64,000 nt of DNA, taken from the NCBI GenBank assembly GCA_965262705.1, contig OZ253556.1, positions 434,001 to 498,000 of the forward strand, given 5' to 3'. Below are positions 16,893 through 25,486 of this stretch, one piece after another. A program made the translations under genes and the position numbers. The notes under the pieces were generated by a model, which saw only the letters and a list, made by a program, of their open reading frames with translations, was not told where the DNA came from and ran no database searches. Position 1 is the stretch's first letter, and the number at the start of each line of letters is the position of its first letter. The DNA comes from UJ101 sp965262705. Its GTDB lineage: Bacteria; Bacteroidota; Bacteroidia; Flavobacteriales; UJ101.

Positions 16893-17456
16893 TTAATTAT
16901 TAAAAACGTTCATCGTTTGTGTTAAGCCATGAAAACTGAAAGACAATATAGCATGTGCCACTTTTTCCATAAGCGGGGTTATTTTCTGTTGTTCTTCTTC
17001 AGTCCATTTCCCTAGTACAAAATCAACTTGCTTACCTTTTTCGTAATGGTTTCCTATCCCAAATCGAAGTCTCGGATATTGCTGCGTATTTAACATTTGT
17101 TGAATGCTTTTTAAACCATTATGCCCGCCGTCGCTTCCTTTTGCCTTTATACGAATTTTTCCATACGGCAGGCTTAAATCATCTAAAATTATCATCATAT
17201 TTTCCGGGTAAATTTTTAATTGCTGCAGCCAATATTTCACCGCATTTCCACTCAAGTTCACGTAAGTATCTGGTTTTAAAAGCACAAGCATGCGCCCTTT
17301 ATAATGGACTTTTGCCATAAGCCCGAAATGGACGGGGTTAAAGAAGGTCCCCTTTTCTTTGGCAAGAGAATCTAAAATATCAAACCCGATATTATGACGT
17401 GTGTTTTTATATTTTTCGCCAATATTTCCCAATCCTACAATTAGAAACTTTTTCAT
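16893..17456 (-). CDS. pth: Peptidyl-tRNA hydrolase
   Basis: Pth frees peptides from tRNA after abortive translation. The 187 residues show the N-terminal VGLGNIGEKYKNTRHNIGF with catalytic His21, KPDTYVNLSG, and DDLSLPYGKIRIKAKGSDGG with the conserved Asp near 93. The protein is of normal length. It is preceded by a TACCTTTG promoter element 33 bases upstream and appears to be a single-gene unit. Confidence 0.96.
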   Translation of the reverse strand: MKKFLIVGLGNIGEKYKNTRHNIGFDILDSLAKEKGTFFNPVHFGLMAKVHYKGRMLVLLKPDTYVNLSGNAVKYWLQQLKIYPENMMIILDDLSLPYGKIRIKAKGSDGGHNGLKSIQQMLNTQQYPRLRFGIGNHYEKGKQVDFVLGKWTEEEQQKITPLMEKVAHAILSFSFHGLTQTMNVFNN

Positions 17457-17488
17457 TATACGCTGTCGTTGTTATTCTTTTCCGGAGG

Positions 17489-17496
17489 CAAAGGTA
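17489..17496 (-). promoter_or_regulatory. -7 element of the pth promoter
   Basis: The minus strand reads TACCTTTG, a TAnnTTTG match, 33 bases before the pth ATG. Confidence 0.6.
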
Positions 17497-17512
17497 CTTT
17501 TTAACACGTATT

Positions 17513-17595
17513 GAGAGATCTTTAGCTTGTGCTTATAGAAACATTTCCTGAGCCACTTTCTTGAGACCGTTGCAGAATACATGAAAAAGGCAAAT
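17513..17595 (+). repeat. Partial GAGACC-family ends
   Basis: GAGATCTTTAGCTTGTGCTTA is the alternative end of the family, and GAGACCGTTGCAGAATACAT at 17573 is the usual left end. The two occur in tandem without a core, suggesting an abortive or deleted insertion. Confidence 0.6.
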
Positions 17596-17661
17596 ACACA
17601 AACCCATTATGGCATGTCATAAAAGAATTGGTGTAATTGCACCCACTAATCAGTGCCTTTT

Positions 17662-20256
17662 TCATCCCCCGATCATTTTTTTTATTTCATTGAGTTTCAT
17701 CAAGGCTTCTACAGGGGTTAGGGTATTAATATCCGTTTGTCGAATTTCTTCTCGAATCTTTTCCAAAATGGGGTCATCCAATTGAAAAAAACTCAACTGC
17801 ATATTTTTCTCCGTTATTTTTTTTGTTTTTTGCCGCACTTTTTTTGTAGGATTATCCTCTAAAGTGTTAAGAATTTCTTCTGAGCGCGCCACCACGCCCG
17901 GAGGCATCCCGGCCATTCTCGCTACGTGAATTCCAAAACTGTGGTTACTTCCGCCCTTGACTAATTTACGCGTGAAAATAATCCTTTGATCAATTTCTTT
18001 CACACTCACATTATAATTTTTTATTCGAGGGAAAGACTGTGCCATCTCGTTTAATTCATGATAGTGCGTTGCAAATAGTGTTTTGGCTTTTGTTGAATGC
18101 TCATGAAGATATTCGGCAATTGCCCACGCAATGGAAATTCCGTCATAAGTACTTGTACCTCTGCCTATTTCATCAAGCAAAATTAAACTGCGTGCCGACA
18201 GATTATTTAAAATGCTTGAGGTTTCATTCATTTCAACCATAAAAGTCGATTCGCCAAGCGAAATATTATCTGAAGCACCTACACGGGTAAAAACCTTATC
18301 TACCAAGCCTATGGTTGCATTTTTTGCCGGCACATAACTGCCCATTTGTGCCATTAATACAATTAAAGCTGTTTGCCTTAATAATGCCGATTTACCCGAC
18401 ATGTTCGGACCTGTAATCATCATGATTTGTTGATCGGTTTTATTCAGTATAATATCATTGGCAATATATTTTTCCTCTAGCGGCAATTGTTTTTCAATCA
18501 CTGGATGGCGACCGTTTTTTATCACCAGATCAAAACCATCATTCATAACCGGTTTTGTGTAATTATTTTCGCGGGCTATTATTGAGAACGACAGCAAACA
18601 ATCTATTTTAGATAGCAGGGAAGCATTGGTCTGTATGGGTTTAATGAATAATAAAAGACGGTTTAGGAGTTGATTAAATAGTTGAGTTTCTAATTCTAAG
18701 ATTCGACTTTCTGCACTTAGTATTTTGGTTTCATATTCTTTTAATTCTTTTGTGATATATCGTTCCGCACTTACAAGCGTTTGTTTGCGTGTCCATTCTA
18801 ACGGTACTTTATCTTTATGAAGATTCCGCACTTCAATGTAATAACCGAAAAGATTATTAACTCCAATTTTTAAACTAGTGATTCCCGTGCGTTCAGCTTC
18901 TTTATTTTTTAGTTTTTCCAGATATTCTTTCCCTGAAAAAGACAAGTTACGCAGCTCATCTAATTCTTTATTATACCCTACGGCAATAATATTTCCCTTT
19001 GAAAGATGATGCGGCGCCTGCTCATGAATCATTTTCTGAATATTCTCTCGTAAATCATCTAAAGATAGCAGTTGATGGGATAAAAAACTAATACTTTTTG
19101 AATCAAAAGTATTTAATATAACCTTTAACTGCGGAATAATGTCTAACGATTGCTTAAGTATCCAAACTTCGCGCGGGGTAATGCGTCCGGTAGCTATTTT
19201 TGAAACCAAGCGTTCTAAATCGGCAATTTGTTCAATTAACTCGATTAGCTGAATGCTTTTTTCTTCTTCTTTTAAGAGTTGCTCAACGCTGTCATGCCGT
19301 TGTCGAATGGTTGTTAAATCTTTCAAAGGAAGTGCCATCCACCTTTTCAGCATGCGTCCGCCCATGGGAGAAACGGTTTTATCCATAACGTTGAGCAGCG
19401 TTACTGCCTCTTTGTTAGAGGATTGAAGTATTTCTAAATTTTGAAGGGTAAACGGGTCCATCCAAATAAAACGATCCTGTTCAATCCGCGCGATATTTGA
19501 AATATGCTGTGCTTCATGGTGATGTGTATCCGAAAGGTAGGTTAGCACGGCGCCTGCAGCAGTAATCCCTAAAGATAAATTTTGAACGCCAAAACCTTTG
19601 AGCGTTTTGGTTCCAAAATGTTTGGTTAGTTTTTCCTCTGCATAAGTTTGTTGAAACGCCCAGTCTTCTAATCCAAAAGAATAAAACCGCTCTCCCAAGC
19701 ATTCTCTATAGCGTGCTTTATACTGCTTTTGATACAGAATTTCACTCGGATTAAACCCGTTAATTAATTTTAAAACATACTCTTCCTCTCCTTCTGCGAC
19801 TAAAAATTCACCGGTTGAAATGTCAAGAAAAGCAATGCCCGTCATTGCTCTGTCAAAATGAACTGCAGCTAAAAAATTATTTGTTTTTGCATTTAATACC
19901 TGGTCACTCAGCGTAACGCCGGGCGTTACCAATTCCGTTACTCCTCGTTTTACAATTCCCTTTGTGGTTTTCGGGTCTTCTAATTGATCGCAAATGGCTA
20001 CGCGAAATCCAGCACGGACTAATTTCGGTAAATATGTATTCAGCGCATGATGAGGAAAGCCTGCGAGTTCGTTATCGGTGATCGAACCATTAGAGCGTCT
20101 TGTCAAAACAATGCCCAATATTTTAGCGCATTTAACCGCATCTTTTCCAAAAGTTTCATAAAAATCCCCCACGCGAAATAACAGCATAGCATCAGGATAT
20201 TTCACCTTGATAGTATGATATTGTTTCATTAAAGGAGTTATTTTTTTCTTAGTCAA
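17662..20256 (-). CDS. mutS: DNA mismatch repair ATPase MutS
   Basis: MutS finds mismatches and starts repair. The 864 residues include domain I with VGDFYETFGKDA (Phe32 and Glu34 contact the mismatch), the connector and lever regions, and the ATPase domain with Walker A GPNMSGKSALLRQ near 612, LDEIGRGTSTYDG and ATHYHELNE. A C-terminal helical region is present. The gene is intact, diverges from the methyltransferase gene 56 bases away, and shows no sign of the decay seen in nearby genes. Confidence 0.98.
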   Translation of the reverse strand: MTKKKITPLMKQYHTIKVKYPDAMLLFRVGDFYETFGKDAVKCAKILGIVLTRRSNGSITDNELAGFPHHALNTYLPKLVRAGFRVAICDQLEDPKTTKGIVKRGVTELVTPGVTLSDQVLNAKTNNFLAAVHFDRAMTGIAFLDISTGEFLVAEGEEEYVLKLINGFNPSEILYQKQYKARYRECLGERFYSFGLEDWAFQQTYAEEKLTKHFGTKTLKGFGVQNLSLGITAAGAVLTYLSDTHHHEAQHISNIARIEQDRFIWMDPFTLQNLEILQSSNKEAVTLLNVMDKTVSPMGGRMLKRWMALPLKDLTTIRQRHDSVEQLLKEEEKSIQLIELIEQIADLERLVSKIATGRITPREVWILKQSLDIIPQLKVILNTFDSKSISFLSHQLLSLDDLRENIQKMIHEQAPHHLSKGNIIAVGYNKELDELRNLSFSGKEYLEKLKNKEAERTGITSLKIGVNNLFGYYIEVRNLHKDKVPLEWTRKQTLVSAERYITKELKEYETKILSAESRILELETQLFNQLLNRLLLFIKPIQTNASLLSKIDCLLSFSIIARENNYTKPVMNDGFDLVIKNGRHPVIEKQLPLEEKYIANDIILNKTDQQIMMITGPNMSGKSALLRQTALIVLMAQMGSYVPAKNATIGLVDKVFTRVGASDNISLGESTFMVEMNETSSILNNLSARSLILLDEIGRGTSTYDGISIAWAIAEYLHEHSTKAKTLFATHYHELNEMAQSFPRIKNYNVSVKEIDQRIIFTRKLVKGGSNHSFGIHVARMAGMPPGVVARSEEILNTLEDNPTKKVRQKTKKITEKNMQLSFFQLDDPILEKIREEIRQTDINTLTPVEALMKLNEIKKMIGG

Positions 20257-20273
20257 AACGCTGATTTTTCTGT

Positions 20274-20281
20274 TATTTTTG
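20274..20281 (+). promoter_or_regulatory. -7 element of the methyltransferase promoter
   Basis: TATTTTTG matches TAnnTTTG, 31 bases before the ATG at 20313, in the gap between divergent mutS and the methyltransferase. Confidence 0.6.
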
Positions 20282-20312
20282 CTAAATTAATTAAACCTAT
20301 CGAATAAGTAAA

Positions 20313-20843
20313 ATGCGAAAGTTGAAAAGTGATGAACTTGGCCGCCTGAGCGTAGGGGCTTTTAAAAATAAAACAAAACATCCTATCGTTATTATTCTTG
20401 ATAATGTTCGAAGCCTTCATAATGTAGGAAGTATTTTTAGGACAGCAGATGCTTTTTTAATTGAAAAAATTTATTTATGCGGCATCACGGCAGTGCCCCC
20501 AAACAAAGACATACAAAAAACTGCCTTAGGTGCAACCGAAAGTGTAGCATGGGAATATGCAAAAGATACGCTAAGCATTATCCGAAGTTTGAAAGAAAAA
20601 TCTTATGACATTATTGCGGTAGAACAGACAGAAAAAAGTATATCCTTACAAAACTTCACCCTATGTAAAAAAACTTGCTACGGTTTGGTTTTTGGCAACG
20701 AAGTAAAAGGGGTGCAGCAACAGGTTTTAGATCTGGCCGACACCGCCATTGAAATTCCCCAATTTGGGACGAAACATTCGCTAAATATTTCTGTGAGCGC
20801 GGGGGTTGTTCTTTGGCATTTTATTCAAAAATATGCGTATTAA
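20313..20843 (+). CDS. TrmH/SpoU family RNA 2'-O-methyltransferase
   Basis: The 176-residue protein has the SPOUT knot motifs: ILDNVRSLHNVGSIFRTAD (motif 1), YGLVFGNEVKGVQ (motif 2) and IPQFGTKHSLNISVSAGVVLWH (motif 3). These enzymes methylate ribose 2'-OH of tRNA or rRNA; the target base cannot be read from sequence. It lacks an N-terminal L30e-like substrate-binding domain, so it is of the short type common in Bacteroidota. Mobile repeats follow its stop codon directly. Confidence 0.92.
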   Translation: MRKLKSDELGRLSVGAFKNKTKHPIVIILDNVRSLHNVGSIFRTADAFLIEKIYLCGITAVPPNKDIQKTALGATESVAWEYAKDTLSIIRSLKEKSYDIIAVEQTEKSISLQNFTLCKKTCYGLVFGNEVKGVQQQVLDLADTAIEIPQFGTKHSLNISVSAGVVLWHFIQKYAY

Positions 20844-20896
20844 CTTAACGAGACTTTTAGCTTCGTTGATTTGAAGTTGCATAATACATAAAAGAT

Positions 20897-20941
20897 GAGA
20901 CCGTTGCAAAAAGCACGCTAACAAAAAAATGCAATGGTCTC
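20897..20941 (+). repeat. Minimal 45-bp GAGACC element
   Basis: Only the two ends remain: GAGACCGTTGCA at the left and TGCAATGGTCTC at the right, enclosing AAAAGCACGCTAACAAAAAAA. It is the smallest bounded copy in the window and shows what the ends need. Confidence 0.8.
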
Positions 20942-20954
20942 AAACTTAATTATT

Positions 20955-21118
20955 GAGACCGTTGCAGAACACATAAAAAAGTATGAAAAGAAAGCATCTA
21001 ACTTCAAACGGCGCCCTTCTCAAAAAATTAAAATCCTCCACACCCATTAGGTTGCTCCGGTGTTCAATTTTCCTCGTGCGTTGCATTTTTTTGCTAAAGT
21101 GCTTTTTGCAACAGTCTC
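20955..21118 (+). repeat. GAGACC mobile repeat, full copy
   Basis: 164 bp from GAGACCGTTGCAG to TTTTTGCAACAGTCTC with the standard core. Flanks TTATT and TAATT match at 4 of 5 bases, consistent with an old target duplication. Confidence 0.88.
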
Positions 21119-21203
21119 TAATTGTTAAAATACGTTAAATTATTTAAAAAATAATAAATATGTTAAAGTGTGAAATATAATCATTTATATGAAATTTAAT
21201 CTT

Positions 21204-21211
21204 TAGATTTG
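21204..21211 (+). promoter_or_regulatory. Possible -7 element of the receptor gene
   Basis: TAGATTTG fits TAnnTTTG and lies 20 bases before the ATG at 21232. Confidence 0.45.
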
Positions 21212-21231
21212 AAGCAAAAATAGGCTTGCAG

Positions 21232-23647
21232 ATGAAAAATTCTCTATGGATAATATTCTCTTTACTTTATACTGGGCTAAGTGCGCAGGTTGCCGTAAGC
21301 GGTAAAGTGCTCAATGAGCAGGGGCAGCCCATAGAATACGCAGAGGTGCTTCTAAAAACTCAAAACGACAGCACGCAAATTGCCCATACCTTAACCAATA
21401 AAACCGGTGATTTTTCCCTATCTGTCACCAAAGGAAATTATACCCTTTCGGTCGATTATTTTGGGCAAGAAGTATTCAATAAAAAAATCTCCTTAGTGAG
21501 TAATGCAAACCTTGGAACGCTTAAAGTAAAAACAGCCAATGTAATCGGAAAAGTAACCGTTACCGGTAAAAAGCCTTGTGATAGAAAGAAAAGCAGACCG
21601 CTTCATTTTCAATGTAGCGAGTTCCCTATATGCCAAAGGAGGCACTGCTTTAGATGCGCTAAAAGTTACGCCCAGACTTCAGGTGGAAGAGGATGAGGTA
21701 AGCATGATAGGCAGAAGCAAACTGCTTATTAGTCTTAATGGCAGAATAATTCACCTCTCCGATGATGAACTTCCAGGGTTTTTAAAATCCATTCCCGCAG
21801 AAAATATAGCGTCCATTGAAGTAATATCTACACTTCCTGCCAAATACGGCGCAGAAAACAGTGCAGGGATGATTAATATCGTGCTGAAAAAAAATCCGAG
21901 TAAAACGTGGAGCGCTAACCTTAGCACTTCTTATCTTCAATCAAGCTATCCCACCGGTGAAACCTCAAACGGGTTTAATTATATGGGAAAGAAATTGAGT
22001 TTTTATGGGTCGTTATCTGCCAAAAACGGCTCGACTAAAGATACCGGAAAAGACGAAATTTATTACAAGGATGACACACGAATAACGAACTTTAACCGAC
22101 GAGTATATACCGACCGAGTAAGCAGCCGGTTTAATTTGGATTATAAACTGACAAAGAATCTGAACGTAGGCGTTCAATATGCCTTTTCTAAAAGCAAGCC
22201 TTGGAGAAAATCCTTGCATGAATATATGCTTATCCAGCCCAATGACCCTACTCGAAAAGAAGATACGGATTCTATACGCAATTCTATTAAAAATACAAGC
22301 ACTCGCCCATTTAATAATCTCAATCTATACACCACCTTAAAGTTAGACTCTTTGGGTAGAAAGATTAATCTCGAATTTACATATTTGGATTATAATAATG
22401 ATAATCATAGATCTTTTAATGCAGAAAGTTATCACTTAAATCCATTTGAACTTTTTGAAAGCCAATCGAACCAATATGACGGAAGCCAAAATATACACAA
22501 TTATATAGGAAAAGTGGATGTAGAGCATCCATTTAAAAAACTTTCCCTAACCTATGGTATGAAATTTTCCAACACGCAAACGGATAATGAACTGGAAAGC
22601 CAAATTCACATAACACATCTTCCCGATAAGTCCATGTCAGGCCTTACTCAACAAGACGTATTTAAGTATGACGAAACCATCACGGCACTTTATGTATCGG
22701 GAGAGCGGAAATTCGGGAAAAAATGGTCTTCAAAGTTAGGCCTGCGAGTGGAAAATACGACAACCAAAGGAAATTCGGTCAGTTTAGATGAAATTCATAA
22801 AGACCATTATACGGAACTCTTCCCTACCTTTTATCTTAATTATTCGCCCAATACAAAAAATACCTTTTCTTTAGACTACAGCAGAAGAATTTCAAGACCC
22901 TCCTTTTATCAATTAAACCCCTTTCAGCGCTATTACAGCCCTTATTCTTATAATGTAGGCAACCCTTATCTACAAGCTGTATTCATTAATTCCTTAAAAG
23001 TCGAATACTGGAGGAGTGGAAATTTTGGATTCATGATTTGGTACGATCATTTAAAACAAGGGTTTGATGAGGTACCGATAATGAATAAAGAAACTAAAAT
23101 CCAATATTTCACCTATTTAAATTTTTATAAAGAGCATTCGCTAATGTGGATATTATATTACGAGTATAATCATCTAAAATGGTGGGAAAGCTATAATACC
23201 ATCGCTCCTAGTTATTTTGAAGTTGATTTTGACCAGGATGCAAGCGTAAGTTTAAAAGAAGCCTCAGGCTGGGGGCTTCAGGTTTCCTCTCGAAATGCCT
23301 TCACGCTAAATAAAAAGAAAACCTTAAAAGGAGAAGTATATTTTAAATATTACGCTCCCAGAACTTCTTTGATCTATCAAGATGATGGGCGTTGTAGATT
23401 AAACTTGAGCTTGCAGGCGTTTTTATTGAAAGATAAAAACCTCAATATCAGTTTGTATGTCAATGATGTTTTTCATACGTATGAAAGTCGAGCGACAACC
23501 TATAATAATGATATACGTCAGGTTTACAGCCATTATTGGGACGAACAACAGGTAAAATTAACCCTGCGCTATACCTTTGGAAATAAAAAAGTGCGGGCGC
23601 ATAAAAAAGATTTTGGCAATGAACAAGAAAAAGAACGATTGAACTGA
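21232..23647 (+). pseudogene. Outer membrane beta-barrel receptor, broken by one frameshift
   Basis: Two overlapping frames form one protein. The first (from ATG 21232) has a signal peptide (MKNSLWIIFSLLYTGLSAQ) and a carboxypeptidase-regulatory-like domain (about 20-105). The second, from about 21577, carries the plug region (RKADRFIFNVASSLYAKGG, IEVISTLPAKYGAENSAGMI) and a long C-terminal barrel like TonB-dependent receptors of the OMP_b-brl_2 type. The frame changes at 21574-21576, where K-P-L-V-I-E is expected and one base of the Pro codon seems lost. The rest is intact, so the break is recent or a sequence error. It lies immediately upstream of the His-rich peptide gene and may be its receptor or exporter partner. 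Confidence 0.85.
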
Positions 23648-23722
23648 AAAGAAAAGACCCAGTGAGGAGCTAAATGTCTATAAACTAAGGCTCAAGTTAT
23701 TAATCTTTAAATTTTTTTTATT

Positions 23723-23953
23723 ATGGAAAAAAATTTAAAAAAGTCTTCAAGCATCTTAGGCATTAAAAAACTTAATGTGTTGGAGCAAAATGCTGTAAGA
23801 GGGGGTGGCGCCAGTGTACATCATCATGATCACGATCATGACCATGATCATCTGCAAGATGTACGTCATGCTGTTCGTCATTGTCATTGTCATCATCACT
23901 ATCATTGTCATGATGACCTGCAAGACGACCCTTGGATTATAAACGTTTTGTGA
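23723..23953 (+). CDS. Double-Gly leader peptide with His-rich core, candidate RiPP precursor
   Basis: The 76-residue product has two halves. Residues 1-29 (LGIKKLNVLEQNAVRGGG) look like the leader of Bacteroidota double-Gly peptides: charged start, ILGIKKLNVLEQNAV helix, then GG/GGG cleavage site. The remaining 47 or so residues hold about 15 His, 9 Asp and 3 Cys, in HHHDHDHDHDH and CHCHHHYHCH blocks, each followed by LQD. The tail ends DDPWIINVL. It lies 75 bases after the receptor gene and before a JmjC-like oxygenase gene, with a hairpin terminator between. A metal-binding or modified secreted peptide is my inference; a simple metal-storage protein is the alternative. Confidence 0.8.
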   Translation: MEKNLKKSSSILGIKKLNVLEQNAVRGGGASVHHHDHDHDHDHLQDVRHAVRHCHCHHHYHCHDDLQDDPWIINVL

Positions 23954-23959
23954 TGCTGA

Positions 23960-24003
23960 CAAAGGGGCAAAAGTAAAAGGGTACTTTACCCCTTTGTTTT
24001 TTT
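23960..24003 (+). terminator. Intrinsic terminator/attenuator between peptide and oxygenase genes
   Basis: CAAAGGGG pairs with CCCCTTTG, with an inner AAAGTA/TACTTT stem, and seven T residues follow. It starts 7 bases after the peptide stop codon. Partial termination here would give more peptide mRNA than enzyme mRNA. Confidence 0.88.
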
Positions 24004-24044
24004 AATGGGGTTATAAAATAGGATTAATTTAAAATATTGTAAAA

Positions 24045-25328
24045 ATGAAAAAATTTAATAATGAGTGGTGGGATAATTATTTGTTTCAAACGAATAATCT
24101 TACCCAGCCCTGTGTATTTAACAATAGCTTAACGGCAAACGAGACGGCTGTAATGCGACAATACGTATTAGAAATTATTGACCAGCTGGCGCAATATAGA
24201 ACCGACCGGCACGGCTATCGTGTTTTCATAGAAGGGAAAAAAATAGATAGCAAAGGAATGGAAAAAATATACGATTCCCCTCCTTGTAAGTATAAAAGCC
24301 TAACGGATTGGATAAAAAGTACTTTTGGAGGCCAAAGATTTGGTATGATTATTAATGAAGGTGAACGGTTTAATTTGGCATTATCTAAAATGATGGCCTT
24401 AAAAACAGCGCCCTTATTAGAGAAAATAGGCTTTCCGCAAGAAGGGATTAATTTTTCATTGTTTATTGGAAACTATGGCTGGACACCGCTCGGTATTCAT
24501 CAGGATAGCCCAGGGGAAAGCGTTTTGCATTTTCATTTAGGCCCCGGGTCTAAGACCATGTACACATGGAAAAAAGAGGTGTTTGAAAAATTAGTAGATA
24601 CTAAAAACTTTAACCGGCATGATATAAAACCATTGCTTCCGCATGCCGATACCTTTGAGTTTAAGGAGGGAGATTTATTTTATATGCCCACAGGAGCATG
24701 GCATATTGGATATTCTGGGGAGTTATCCTTAGCAATTACTTTTTGGACGTATAACCATACGAAATACAGATTTGCCAACCGGCTCCATCAAATGATTTCT
24801 GACCAATTCTTAAAGAAAAATGATGAATTGGTTGTCCCCGATAAAAATGATTTAAATAATTCCTCAGCCAGTCAAAATATACTAAGTTGCTTTGAATTTG
24901 AAGATGATTTGAATACGCTATCCTACACAAAACTGCTTAAAGAAATGTACACCGACCTAAGATATTCTATTGCCAGTAATGCAGGATATAGAACCAACCC
25001 GTTCCCCAAAGAAGAGGAATATAGCATCAGCACGAAAGAAGTTATCCAGTTAGAAGAACCTTTTATCATTAAATATAGAAAGTCTTTAAATGACAAAAAA
25101 ATATATCTCTATGTCAGAGGGCATAAATTTTCTTTAAATTATTTTGATAGTATAAAAAAAATGATAGATGAAATAAATAAAGGAATTGAAATTAAAGTAA
25201 AGGAATTGTTATCTATCCTTGACGAATCCTGGAGTACGGAGGTGGGAATATCCATCTTGGAACTGCTGTATAAACATCACGGGATTAGGGCTTCAAAACG
25301 TTCGAGACCTTTGCAAAAAGTACGCTAA
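24045..25328 (+). CDS. JmjC/ribosomal-oxygenase-like Fe(II) oxygenase
   Basis: The 427-residue protein has a cupin core of the JmjC (cupin-4) type: GIHQDSPGESVLHFHLGPGS supplies His152 and Asp154, and KEGDLFYMPTGAWHIGYSGE supplies distal His220, the 2-His-1-carboxylate iron site. Relatives hydroxylate His or Arg side chains of ribosomal proteins with 2-oxoglutarate. A C-terminal helical region (about 250-410) resembles the winged-helix part of that family. Its place after a His-rich peptide gene makes the peptide a plausible substrate. The last residues (about RSRPLQKVR) and stop codon are encoded by a mobile repeat from 25304. Confidence 0.8.
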   Translation: MKKFNNEWWDNYLFQTNNLTQPCVFNNSLTANETAVMRQYVLEIIDQLAQYRTDRHGYRVFIEGKKIDSKGMEKIYDSPPCKYKSLTDWIKSTFGGQRFGMIINEGERFNLALSKMMALKTAPLLEKIGFPQEGINFSLFIGNYGWTPLGIHQDSPGESVLHFHLGPGSKTMYTWKKEVFEKLVDTKNFNRHDIKPLLPHADTFEFKEGDLFYMPTGAWHIGYSGELSLAITFWTYNHTKYRFANRLHQMISDQFLKKNDELVVPDKNDLNNSSASQNILSCFEFEDDLNTLSYTKLLKEMYTDLRYSIASNAGYRTNPFPKEEEYSISTKEVIQLEEPFIIKYRKSLNDKKIYLYVRGHKFSLNYFDSIKKMIDEINKGIEIKVKELLSILDESWSTEVGISILELLYKHHGIRASKRSRPLQKVR

Positions 25329-25483
25329 CAAAAAATGCTTGTGTTGAGTACTTCGACTAAGTTCAGTAACCCCCATCGAAATGCAACGCCTGAGAACTTC
25401 AAATCAGCACAAGCGAGATGGTTTCTTTTTCATATCTTTTTTATGTATTATGCAGCTAAAAGTCAGCGTAAGCTAAAGGCCTC
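25304..25483 (+). repeat. GAGACC mobile repeat at the 3' end of the oxygenase gene
   Basis: The inverted core begins GAGACCTTTGCAAAAAGTACG inside the oxygenase frame and ends with GTCAGCGTAAGCTAAAGGCCTC, touching the 3' end of the glycosyltransferase gene (25487). It thus fills the gap between two convergent genes. No target duplication is seen. Confidence 0.85.
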
Positions 25484-25486
25484 GAT

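Noticed and set aside
23756..23962. A Met/Ile/Thr-rich minus-strand frame opposite the His-rich peptide
   Set aside because: CAT and GAT codons of the peptide read as ATG and ATC on the other strand, producing an artefact. The plus-strand frame has the leader and the gene neighbours.
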